Translations under genes and position numbers: made by a program
Shown here: one piece after another, positions 1 through 5,953 of the stretch
Layout: every line of letters begins with the position of its first letter
Numbering within the stretch: position 1 is the first letter of the stretch
Assembly (NCBI GenBank): GCA_964574875.1
Contig: CAZNOX010000019.1
Coordinates: 1-24,360, forward strand
DNA from: DSCS01 sp035391585
GTDB taxonomy: Bacteria > Macinerneyibacteriota > Macinerneyibacteria > Macinerneyibacteriales > DSCS01
Direction: 5' to 3'
Length of the DNA stretch: 24,360 nucleotides
Notes under the pieces: generated by a model
What the model was told of the DNA's origin: nothing
Databases searched by the model: none
What the model saw: only the letters and a program-made list of their open reading frames with translations

Positions 1-39
1 TTTGTCCTGATACATCTCGAATTTTCCCTTACCCGCCAT
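1..39 (-). CDS. YegP-like (DUF1508) protein, 5' end only
   Basis: Only the first 13 codons lie in the window, reading MAGKGKFEMYQDK from an ATG at 37-39. The pattern of a short Gly/Lys start followed by KFE-(I/M)-Y-(K/Q)-DK matches the opening of DUF1508/YegP proteins, small proteins of repeated beta-beta-alpha units with no firmly known biochemical role. The start is supported by an AAAGGAG ribosome site about 7 nt upstream and by a good promoter at 96-123. With so few residues the family call is a recognition by pattern, not proof. Confidence 0.5.
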   Translation of the reverse strand, partial: MAGKGKFEMYQDK

Positions 40-95
40 GACACTCTCCTTTCGTCAGTGAGCCCTTGTAATAAAAAACACTTTCCTTATGATTA

Positions 96-123
96 AATAT
101 AATCCGTTTTAATGGAATATCAA
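96..123 (-). promoter_or_regulatory. Sigma-70-type promoter for the YegP-like gene
   Basis: On the minus strand TTGATA (118-123) and TATATT (96-101) are separated by 16 bp. Transcription would start near 89, giving a leader of about 50 nt that contains the AAAGGAG ribosome site of the gene starting at 39. Confidence 0.55.
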
Positions 124-241
124 TAGAAATAACAGCAGTTTATTGATAATAAATTGAAGTTCATCGGGGAAAGGAGAAAAGAGGTTCTCGATAACAATGA
201 TGAAAAGTGAAAAGATGCGAAAAAACGGCAATGACAGACAA

Positions 242-268
242 CTCAAAGATGACATCTTGTGCTTTGAG
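242..268 (-). terminator. Hairpin downstream of tmRNA, weak terminator candidate
   Basis: A perfect 7-bp inverted repeat (CTCAAAG 242-248 with CTTTGAG 262-268) lies about 19 nt past the tmRNA 3' end. The minus-strand sequence after the stem (TTGTCTG) has only a poor T tract, so it may be a processing or Rho-linked 3' end rather than an intrinsic terminator. Confidence 0.3.
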
Positions 269-286
269 AGATCACTCTGTTGATGA

Positions 287-637
287 TGGAGGTGGCGGGA
301 ATCGAACCCGCGTCCGAAGAGGGCTCCCGAGGGAATCTACATGCTTAGGGCGGTTTTGGTTTTAGCCCACCCCGTGGAAACCGTCCCAACCGGAGGAGGG
401 CGAGCTCCGTGAGGTTCTCCGTCATTCCCCGGAGCGAAGAAAGACGGAAGAGCCCGCTCAAATGATGCCCTGGATCACCCCCGCAGGCACGGGGTGAGAG
501 GACAGCCGCTTAAAATTAATTAAGCAGCGTATGCGAGATTTTCATCTGCATTTACATTTTGTTGCCGTTTATACGGTTCCGGCGAACCGGCATGCATCCC
601 AAGTTACACCTCTCCCCGTCGAACCCATATCACCCCC
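287..637 (-). ncRNA. ssrA: Transfer-messenger RNA (tmRNA)
   Basis: tmRNA rescues stalled ribosomes by acting first as tRNA-Ala and then as a short message that adds a degradation tag. The 5' acceptor strand GGGGGTG (637 to 631) pairs with CACCTCC (294 to 288), with the same G-U at the third pair as in E. coli. The T arm GGTTCGATTCC lies just before the 3' strand, and the 5' side has the GGGTTCGACGGGGAG signature. The tag reading frame is at 520-549 (ADENLAYAA, then TAA TTAA). The discriminator A is at 287 and the next genomic bases are TCA, so the terminal CCA is not encoded. Its promoter is at 677-705. Confidence 0.95.
520..549 (-). other. tmRNA tag-peptide reading frame (ADENLAYAA)
   Basis: Within ssrA the frame GCA GAT GAA AAT CTC GCA TAC GCT GCT TAA encodes ADENLAYAA and stop. 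I place the resume codon at GCA (547-549) by analogy with other tmRNAs; the frame stays open upstream (QQNVN), so the exact resume codon is inferred. The C-terminal AA is the usual ClpXP-type degron; the residue before it is Tyr rather than the common Leu or Val. Confidence 0.8.
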
Positions 638-647
638 GGTGACTGAG

Positions 648-668
648 ATCAGGAGAAGCTCACCTGAT
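648..668 (-). other. Hairpin in the tmRNA precursor leader
   Basis: ATCAGG (648-653) and CCTGAT (663-668) form a 6-bp stem at the very 5' end of the predicted precursor (start near 670), before the mature end at 637. It could protect the 5' end or guide leader removal; this is inference. Confidence 0.35.
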
Positions 669-676
669 GTGCCCTT

Positions 677-705
677 ATCATACGCCTCTTTATGTCAAGT
701 GTCAA
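677..705 (-). promoter_or_regulatory. Consensus sigma-70-type promoter of ssrA
   Basis: Minus-strand TTGACA (700-705), 17-bp spacer, TATGAT (677-682). The -35 box is identical to consensus and the -10 differs at one base. It lies inside the left arm of the inverted repeat at 697-717. Confidence 0.8.
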
Positions 706-717
706 GGGTTGACACTT
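697..717. promoter_or_regulatory. 9-bp inverted repeat between divergent promoters
   Basis: AAGTGTCAA-GGG-TTGACACTT is a perfect palindrome with 3-bp centre. It contains the ssrA -35 box and ends 9 bp before the -35 of the divergent gene, a position typical of an operator. Part of the symmetry follows from two TTGACA-like hexamers facing each other, so chance or promoter symmetry is also possible. Confidence 0.4.
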
Positions 718-726
718 ATTCACAGC

Positions 727-755
727 TTGCTTTCTCGGTGAGATTATTTTATAAT
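727..755 (+). promoter_or_regulatory. Promoter of the FakA-DegV fusion gene
   Basis: TTGCTT (727-732), 17-bp spacer and a perfect TATAAT (750-755). Start of transcription near 762 leaves a leader of about 20 nt holding a GGAG site at 768-771 before the ATG at 782. Confidence 0.65.
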
Positions 756-781
756 CAAGAGTAGATTGGAGCGATTACAAT

Positions 782-1702
782 ATGAAAATACAGAAACTGG
801 ACGGGCCTCTCTTTTTCTCTGCAGCGAAAAAAGGCGCCGAGACGATCTTTAAAAACCGGGAGACCCTGAACACGCTCAACTTTTTTCCTGTCCCCGACAG
901 CGATACCGGGAATAACCTCACGGTAACCCTCAGCGGTACTCTTGGGGCTGTGGAAGTAGATGCCTCTTTCTCCAGAACCCTGGCGTCCATGGCCGAGCAT
1001 GTGGTCCGCTCCGCCCGGGGAAACTCCGGCCTGATCCTGGCACAATTCATCCAGGGGCTTCACGAGGTGAGCACCGGAGTCCCTCACGTTTCCACGCGCG
1101 ACTTTTCCCATTTCGTCTCCAGAGCCGTTCCCGCTGTCTATGAGGCTGTGGAAGATCCTGTGGAGGGGACCATGATCACGCTGATCCGGGAGTGGGGAGA
1201 AGCTCTTCAGACTCTCAGCCGCCGTATGGATGATTTCCGCCTTCTCCTCGCAAGCGCTCTCGTCCAGGCCAAAGAATCCCTGGACAAGACAAAGGACCTC
1301 CTTCACACGTTCAAAGGGAAAAAGAGCGTGGATGCGGGAGCCCTGGGGTTCTATCTTTTTCTGGAAGGCATGGCCGGAGCGTTTGAAGAAACATCAGTCG
1401 AGGGCCCTCTTCTTTTCCAGGAAGCGCCTGTGAATGATTCCCTTCTTGAGGACAAAGAGATCATCACAGACGATATCCCTTACCGCTATTGCACAGAGAT
1501 CTATTTTTCCTCCTCTGAAGAGCCGGCCCGTCTCCACGCGCTTCTCCGGCCCATGGGTGATTCTCTCATCATCGCGGCGGAGAGAAGCGTTACCGTCTTC
1601 ATATTCACACCAATACCCCCTGGGAGGTCATGGGGACTCTCGTTGAGCGAGGGACTGTCTTCAGCCATAAGGTGGATGATATGCAGCGGGAAGCCGATGT
1701 GA
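782..1702 (+). CDS. DhaL/FakA-like kinase part of a FakA-DegV fusion, frameshifted
   Basis: The frame opens with a DhaL (DAK2) domain: NFFPVPDSDTGNNL carries the Asp residues that bind Mg-ATP in FakA, followed by ARGNSGLILAQFIQG and DPVEGTMITLIREW. FakA phosphorylates fatty acids bound to DegV/FakB. A middle domain begins near residue 235 (IPYRYCTEIYF, MGDSLII). Around base 1598 the homologous sequence leaves this frame: the expected HIHTNTPWEVM is encoded by the next frame from 1600 on. The last 34 or so residues of this ORF, up to the stop at 1702, are therefore frameshift product. Skipping the two T at 1598-1599, or adding one base there, restores a single ORF into the DegV part. Sequencing error and true mutation cannot be told apart here. 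Confidence 0.8.
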   Translation: MKIQKLDGPLFFSAAKKGAETIFKNRETLNTLNFFPVPDSDTGNNLTVTLSGTLGAVEVDASFSRTLASMAEHVVRSARGNSGLILAQFIQGLHEVSTGVPHVSTRDFSHFVSRAVPAVYEAVEDPVEGTMITLIREWGEALQTLSRRMDDFRLLLASALVQAKESLDKTKDLLHTFKGKKSVDAGALGFYLFLEGMAGAFEETSVEGPLLFQEAPVNDSLLEDKEIITDDIPYRYCTEIYFSSSEEPARLHALLRPMGDSLIIAAERSVTVFIFTPIPPGRSWGLSLSEGLSSAIRWMICSGKPM

Positions 1703-2436
1703 ACCATCGGAGAAAAGCAGAGGTCGCCATTGTCACGGATTCGGCGGCGGATATCCCCCGGGAGTTGGCAGACTTTTATCAGATCCATATGATTCCCCTG
1801 AACATCCTTTATAAAGGGGTCTCTTTTCAGGACAAGCTCACTCTCTCCCCGGAGCAGCTTTATGCCTTCATGGAATCCCCTGCGGAGCTTCCCTCCTCCT
1901 CGCAGCCCTCTGTGGAGGCCGTCAGGCAGCGTCTCGCTTTTCTGGCCCGGCATTATCGAGCCATCCTCGTCCTCTCTGTGGCTAAAGAGCTCAGCGGCAC
2001 TTATCACGCGTTTGTATCCGCCGCCGAAGAGATCGAAAAAGAGTTCTCCATCCCTGTCCGCGTTGTGGATACCCGCCTGAATTCGGGAGCCCAGGGGCTT
2101 CTGGTCATCCGCGCTGCTGAAGCCATCGAACAGGGACGCTCTTTCAGCGAAGTGGAAACCCTCCTGGAGGACGAGCGGGAGAAGACGGGGATCATCGTCG
2201 CCCTGGATAATCTCAGGACCATGATCCGCGGNNNNNNNNNNNNNNNNNNNNNNNNNNNNNNNNNNNNNNNNNNNNNNNNNNNNNNNNNNNNNNNNNNNNN
2301 NNNNNNNNNNNNNNNNNNNNNNNNNNNNNNNCTCTTCATCATGGAGATCTCCTCCGGAGTCGCCCTCAATGCCGGGTTAGGGGCCGTAGCCTTTTGCTAC
2401 AGGGCGGCCGCTCCTCTCCATAACAAACCCTCTTGA
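1630..2436 (+). CDS. DegV (fatty-acid-binding) part of the FakA-DegV fusion, with sequence gap
   Basis: This frame continues the interrupted gene. Conserved text already begins at 1600 (HIHTNTPWEVMGTL); the ATG at 1630 is only the first Met after the break, although GGGAGG lies close before it. The DegV domain starts at VAIVTDSAADIP and includes SSQPSVEAV, the LSGTYHAF loop and the DNLRTMIRG helix that normally precedes the GGR turn. It then enters 100 N. After the gap, SSGVALNAGLGAVAFCY matches the usual DegV C-terminal strand (normally HxGPGxxG). A DegV domain needs about 130 residues from the DNL helix to its end and far fewer are present, so the true gap is probably longer than 100 bases. 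As a fusion it would couple the fatty-acid carrier to its kinase. Confidence 0.75.
   Translation: MGTLVERGTVFSHKVDDMQREADVNHRRKAEVAIVTDSAADIPRELADFYQIHMIPLNILYKGVSFQDKLTLSPEQLYAFMESPAELPSSSQPSVEAVRQRLAFLARHYRAILVLSVAKELSGTYHAFVSAAEEIEKEFSIPVRVVDTRLNSGAQGLLVIRAAEAIEQGRSFSEVETLLEDEREKTGIIVALDNLRTMIRXXXXXXXXXXXXXXXXXXXXXXXXXXXXXXXXXXLFIMEISSGVALNAGLGAVAFCYRAAAPLHNKPS
2232..2331. other. Assembly gap of 100 N
   Basis: Exactly 100 undetermined bases inside the DegV coding region. The round length indicates a scaffold placeholder of unknown true size. Confidence 0.97.
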
Positions 2437-2458
2437 CAGGAAAAATAATGTCCACACC

Positions 2459-2483
2459 AGCCTCCTGGCGAAGCAGGCTTTTT
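2459..2483 (+). terminator. Intrinsic terminator of the FakA-DegV gene
   Basis: AGCCT (2459-2463) pairs with AGGCT (2475-2479), with two more pairs inside a C-C mismatch, and the stem is followed by TTTTT. It lies 23 nt after the stop at 2436. The stem is modest. Confidence 0.5.
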
Positions 2484-2585
2484 GAAAAAAGGCATGTTCA
2501 TCCCAAGGAATGAGATGAAAGACAACAGGTTTAAGCAGTGCCGTCAGGCCGAAAAGAATTCCGAGGATTTTAAAATATGCCGCGT

Positions 2586-2615
2586 CTCCCCCTTGAAACA
2601 AGAGACCCGGGGGAG
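2586..2615 (-). terminator. GC-rich hairpin after the gene at 2622
   Basis: CTCCCCC (2586-2592) and GGGGGAG (2609-2615) form a perfect 7-bp stem, with a further CTTG/CAAG inside the loop. It sits 7 nt past the stop of the leftward gene. The T-rich stretch comes about 10 nt late (CATATTTTAA), so it is not a classic terminator. The rest of 2437-2621 shows no gene. Confidence 0.45.
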
Positions 2616-2621
2616 GAATAT

Positions 2622-2948
2622 TCAGGCAGAGAGATGGATCAGGGCTTCTTCCAGCTCACGGCAGCGGGGCTGATTGAAAAAATCATAGATCTCCATCAAG
2701 CGGTCCTTTTTCACGTTCTTGTTGAGATCCATAATGTGCTTAAAGACTTCAGCGACGACATAAGTCGCCAGAAAATCAGAGGTCTCGCTGCTCTCCTTGA
2801 TCTCCATGGCCATCTCCCGCTCACGGCCGGGGTACTCGATCCGGATGGAGCAGGAATCGGGTTTCGTGGCCCGGATGGAGACATCCCCCACCTGGATGAC
2901 CAGAGCCCGGTCTTCCTGACTGAACTGAAAATCGAAATTCACATCCAT
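2622..2948 (-). CDS. Small acidic protein of unknown function
   Basis: 108 residues from ATG at 2948, chosen because GGAGGG lies 6 nt upstream; the frame is open further up but lacks another good site. I do not recognise the family. The N-terminal half alternates hydrophobic and charged residues like beta strands (MDVNFDFQF, ALVIQVGDVSIRA, SCSIRIEY). The C-terminal half is helical and charged (TYVVAEVFKHIMDLNKNVKK, CRELEEALIHL). There is no signal peptide or membrane segment, so it is probably cytoplasmic. It follows xerC/D by 56 nt but has its own likely promoter (2971-2999) and a downstream hairpin, so it may be a separate short unit. Confidence 0.75.
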   Translation of the reverse strand: MDVNFDFQFSQEDRALVIQVGDVSIRATKPDSCSIRIEYPGREREMAMEIKESSETSDFLATYVVAEVFKHIMDLNKNVKKDRLMEIYDFFNQPRCRELEEALIHLSA

Positions 2949-2970
2949 AACAATCCCTCCATTAACTAAG

Positions 2971-2999
2971 AATGTAACATAACTTTTGTTCATGTGCAA
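2971..2999 (-). promoter_or_regulatory. Probable promoter of the small gene at 2622-2948
   Basis: Minus-strand TTGCAC (2994-2999), 17-bp spacer, TACATT (2971-2976), each matching consensus at four of six bases. Predicted start near 2964 gives a very short leader with GGAGGG. Confidence 0.4.
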
Positions 3000-3004
3000 T
3001 TGCT

Positions 3005-3889
3005 TTATGCCCTTGGGTGGTAGGCCCGATACGCCTTTTTCATCTCATCTCCTGTGATATGGGTATAGATCTGCGTCGTGGAGATATCACTGTGCCCGAG
3101 CATCTCCTGGACATACCGGATATCAGCTCCATGGTTCAGAAGATGTGTTGCAAAACTGTGCCTTAATGTGTGGGGATGTGCTTTTGGTATCCCCGCGGCG
3201 AGAAAACAGTCATGCAGGATCCGCCATAACCCTGACCGGCTCAGAGGGCGGCCTTTCATATTCAGAAAAAGCCGGGCTTCTGTCTGCCGCAGCCCCAGGA
3301 GCCCTGCGCGCACAGGAAGCCAGGACTGGATCGCCGCAATGGCATAATCACCCAGGGGGACAAAACGCTCCTTCTCTCCCTTTCCCAGGATCCGGACGAC
3401 CCCGTACTCCCAGAGCACCGAGGTGAGTGGTAATGTGATGACTTCTGACGCGCGGGCTCCTGTGGCGTACATAAACTCAAGGATCGCTTTGTTTCTGATT
3501 CCTTTACCGGATGCAACATCCACGATTCCCAGGATCCGTTCCACCTGGGCTTCTGAAAGGACCTCGGGGAGTGTCCTGAGCCGTTTGGGGCTGTCCATCT
3601 TTTCCATGGGAGAGGCTTCAAGACGGCCTTCCCGGACAAGAAAGGAGTAAAACTCCTTGAGTGAGGCATAGGTCCGATAGACCGTGGCCGGAGCGTAATC
3701 TTCACTTCTCATCCACTGAAAATACTCCAGGAGATCCTGACGTGTGAAGTCCGCAAACCCTCTCTCCCGTTCACGGGCCCAGAAAGAGAGACGCTTGAGA
3801 TCATCGGCATAACTGCGCACAGTATGGGACGAGGCATTTTTTTCAACGCGGTAATACCGCAAAAAAGAGAGGACAGCATCCCGGGACAT
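3005..3889 (-). CDS. Tyrosine recombinase, XerC/XerD type
   Basis: 294 residues, the usual length for XerC/XerD, which resolve chromosome dimers at dif during division. The N-terminal SAM-like DNA-binding domain covers roughly residues 1-100. The catalytic domain carries every active residue: R146 in TGARASEV, K170 in GKGEKER, H240 and R243 in HPHTLRHSF, H266 in LGHSD and nucleophile Y275 in TQIYTH. The ATG at 3889 has GGGAAGG close upstream and lies 8 nt after the P-II-like gene stop, so it is translated from the same message. XerC and XerD cannot be separated by eye. No att-like repeats or phage genes flank it, which favours a housekeeping role over an integrase. Confidence 0.9.
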   Translation of the reverse strand: MSRDAVLSFLRYYRVEKNASSHTVRSYADDLKRLSFWARERERGFADFTRQDLLEYFQWMRSEDYAPATVYRTYASLKEFYSFLVREGRLEASPMEKMDSPKRLRTLPEVLSEAQVERILGIVDVASGKGIRNKAILEFMYATGARASEVITLPLTSVLWEYGVVRILGKGEKERFVPLGDYAIAAIQSWLPVRAGLLGLRQTEARLFLNMKGRPLSRSGLWRILHDCFLAAGIPKAHPHTLRHSFATHLLNHGADIRYVQEMLGHSDISTTQIYTHITGDEMKKAYRAYHPRA

Positions 3890-3897
3890 GGCCTTCC

Positions 3898-4230
3898 CTA
3901 TTCTTTGCCCTGGATGACCTCTTCAGCCGGGATGAGGATGATCCGTCCCATCCCTTCTTTTTCAAAATCAATGTCGGCGTCATCCAGGCTTTGGAGAAAG
4001 GCCTCAATCCGGTGTTTATCCGGAACGATGCTGGAAATGACTTTACAATATCGGGACCGCTGGTCCCCGTTGGGTATCAATCCTGCAAAGAGGGGAATCC
4101 GCTGATTCATCATATTGTCCATATTCACTCCGTCGACCACGGTTCCGTTATCGATTCCCGCTGTGGTCAGGGCCAGCATGATATCATCTAAAAATTCTTC
4201 CTTGAATAATTGAATGACAAAATAGTACAT
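3898..4230 (-). CDS. P-II-like small signalling protein
   Basis: 110 residues. The opening YYFVIQLFKEEFLDDIMLALTTAGI, which is a strand, then a helix, then AGI and a Gly-Thr-Val-Val strand, resembles the ferredoxin-like half of P-II proteins. A second unit (YCKVISSIVPDKHRIEAF, then MGRIILIPAEEVIQGKE) repeats the strand-helix-strand order. The canonical P-II uridylylation signature and clear nucleotide-binding motifs are absent, so it belongs to a divergent P-II-like group if at all. It begins 13 nt after the antiporter stop with GGGGGAG as ribosome site. P-II-like proteins often bind and regulate a neighbouring membrane transporter, so regulation of the antiporter is the natural inference. 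Confidence 0.65.
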   Translation of the reverse strand: MYYFVIQLFKEEFLDDIMLALTTAGIDNGTVVDGVNMDNMMNQRIPLFAGLIPNGDQRSRYCKVISSIVPDKHRIEAFLQSLDDADIDFEKEGMGRIILIPAEEVIQGKE

Positions 4231-4243
4231 GGCTCACTCCCCC

Positions 4244-5452
4244 TTAAGTCTCATTATCATGCCGTTCTCCGGCCTGAGTAATGGCAAATCGCGTTAATAT
4301 AGGGCCGACAACTTCTGTGATGATCGTTGTAAAGAGCAGGATGTTGATGACGACACTGGCCAGGTTCTTCCCCGCTTCTCCGTAGGCTCCGGAACCGAAG
4401 CTCCTGTCCACGAGGATCGCCAGGGCCACAGCCACTCCCACCTGGGGGACAAGCCCCATGCCCACATACTTCTTGACAACGGCGGGCGCTTTCCCGATAA
4501 GGGCTCCCAGGGTCCCTCCGGTGAATTTTCCTGTCATGCGAAGCAGTGTATAGACCAGGCCCATGAGCCCCACTACGGGGAGAAGGGAAATATCCAGCCG
4601 GGCCCCGGCTAAAATAAAAAACATGGCAAAAAAGAGCGGAGCCAGGGTATTGATGATGTTCAGGCTTCGGTGACTCATCATGGGGTCGGTGTTGGCCATG
4701 AAGGCTCCGTACGCCATGATCGCCAGGAGTTCTGAAAAACCCAGCTGTGTGGTGATGCCCAGGATCACGAACAGAGAGGCCCCCAGACGGATGAGCAGTT
4801 CGTCGGGATGACGGACTCTTCCGAAGAGGAGTTTGAAGAGCCATCCCACGCCGATCCCCACAGCCACAGCTCCGAAGACCTCGATGAGGGGTTTCAACGC
4901 CAACTCCCCCATGGAGAGGTGAGCCCCCCCAAGGATAGTCTTGGCTATTGTCGTCGCAAAGGCGAAAATAATAAGGGAGATCGCATCATCGATCCCCACC
5001 ACAGCTAAAATCGTCGATGTGAGCGGGCCGCGGGCTTTATACTGGCTGAGGACCGCCACTGTGGCCGCAGGGGCCGTCGCCGAAGCGACTGCTCCCAGCA
5101 CGAGGGCCTGGTAGAGTTTGTCCGGATGCATGAGATACATCCCCAGCGTGACAAAAGTAAAGGCAAGAAAGGCCTCTCCCAGGACGATAAAGGCAATGGA
5201 GCGCCCCATCTTCTTAAAGAGTTCGCCTTTCAACTCCGACCCGATGGCAAAGGCCATGGCCGCAAGAGCCAGTTCATTCACAATCGCTGTATGCGTGATA
5301 AAAGCAGAGTCGAACACACCCATGAGAGAGCGCCCGAAAACCACACCGAGAATGACATACCCGGTCACCCGAGGAAGACGGGTGACCCGGGCCAGCCCCT
5401 CTCCGAGGACGGCGACTCCCAGGACGATCCCCAAAAGAAGCAGGGTATTCAT
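4244..5452 (-). CDS. Cation:proton antiporter, CPA2/Kef-like membrane domain
   Basis: 402 residues, almost wholly hydrophobic, with about 12 membrane segments, the size of a stand-alone Na+/H+ or K+/H+ exchanger domain. Helix 5 carries the paired acidic residues D155-D156 in GIDDAISLIIF, the ion-binding site of electrogenic antiporters, and the unwound helix region is SATAPAATVAVLSQYKARGPLT. There is no C-terminal TrkA-N/RCK domain as in KefB/KefC. Regulation may instead come from the separately encoded EIIA (start overlapping by 4 nt, ATGA at 5449-5452) and P-II-like protein on either side. The transported ion (Na+ or K+) cannot be read from the sequence. Confidence 0.88.
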   Translation of the reverse strand: MNTLLLLGIVLGVAVLGEGLARVTRLPRVTGYVILGVVFGRSLMGVFDSAFITHTAIVNELALAAMAFAIGSELKGELFKKMGRSIAFIVLGEAFLAFTFVTLGMYLMHPDKLYQALVLGAVASATAPAATVAVLSQYKARGPLTSTILAVVGIDDAISLIIFAFATTIAKTILGGAHLSMGELALKPLIEVFGAVAVGIGVGWLFKLLFGRVRHPDELLIRLGASLFVILGITTQLGFSELLAIMAYGAFMANTDPMMSHRSLNIINTLAPLFFAMFFILAGARLDISLLPVVGLMGLVYTLLRMTGKFTGGTLGALIGKAPAVVKKYVGMGLVPQVGVAVALAILVDRSFGSGAYGEAGKNLASVVINILLFTTIITEVVGPILTRFAITQAGERHDNET

Positions 5453-5901
5453 AACGTGGAAAAGACCTCGTAGATGGCATCAGGACTGCCCGCATGGATA
5501 AGAAGGTCTCTCTTCTTTTCGCTTTTGAGGACAAGGGCCACTTTTGCCAGGATCTTGAGATAATCATTGTGCTGGCTGATATGAGCGGCGATCATCACAA
5601 CAAAATGGACAGGTTTCCCATCCAGGGCATCCCACTCGATCCCCTTTCGTGACACCCCCAGGGCGATGGTGATGTCTTTGACATGTTCACTCTTTGTATG
5701 GGGGATCGCGATCCCCAGGCCGATCCCCGTACTCATGATCTTTTCCCGTTCCAGGATATCGTCAGTAAACTTCTGGGGATGAGTAATATTTTCAGACCGG
5801 GCAATGGATTCACAGAGTTTTCGGATGATTGCGCCTTTATCTTTCTCTTCCTCAAAGAGAAAGGTCCGTTCCAGAGAGATATAGTCAGCCACTTTTATCA
5901 T
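5449..5901 (-). CDS. PTS EIIA protein, fructose/PtsN type
   Basis: 150 residues forming one EIIA domain of the fructose/mannitol/Ntr group. The phosphorylated histidine is H68 in GIAIPHTKSEHV, with the preceding STGIGLG turn conserved. No HPr, EIIB or EIIC genes are near, so it is more likely a regulatory EIIA of the PtsN kind, which controls K+ transport in other bacteria, than a sugar importer subunit. The ATG at 5901 has a consensus AAAGGAGG 6 nt upstream and a strong promoter at 5926-5953. Its stop overlaps the antiporter start by 4 nt, indicating tight translational coupling. Confidence 0.88.
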   Translation of the reverse strand: MIKVADYISLERTFLFEEEKDKGAIIRKLCESIARSENITHPQKFTDDILEREKIMSTGIGLGIAIPHTKSEHVKDITIALGVSRKGIEWDALDGKPVHFVVMIAAHISQHNDYLKILAKVALVLKSEKKRDLLIHAGSPDAIYEVFSTL

Positions 5902-5925
5902 GCGACCTCCTTTGATACAAAAGAG

Positions 5926-5953
5926 ATGATAACACTCCGAAAAACGGGGTCAA
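5926..5953 (-). promoter_or_regulatory. Promoter of the EIIA-antiporter-PII-xer unit
   Basis: Minus-strand TTGACC (5948-5953), 16-bp spacer, TATCAT (5926-5931), each one base from consensus. It overlaps the gmhB stop and gives an 18-nt leader with AAAGGAGG before the EIIA start. Confidence 0.65.

Noticed and set aside
531..764. Plus-strand ORF of 77 codons
   Set aside because: It lies over the 5' half of the tmRNA and its promoter, with no ribosome site and no protein-like pattern.
755..1306. Minus-strand ORF of 183 codons opposite the FakA-like domain
   Set aside because: The plus strand encodes clear DhaL motifs; the antisense reading is low in pattern and has no ribosome site.
2997..3004. 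GCAATTGC palindrome between xerC/D and the small gene
   Set aside because: Only 8 bp and overlapping a possible -35 box; such a short palindrome is expected by chance.
3005..3889. Tyrosine recombinase as a mobile-element integrase
   Set aside because: Length and motifs fit XerC/D, it is co-transcribed with resident genes, and no att repeats, cargo or phage genes flank it.
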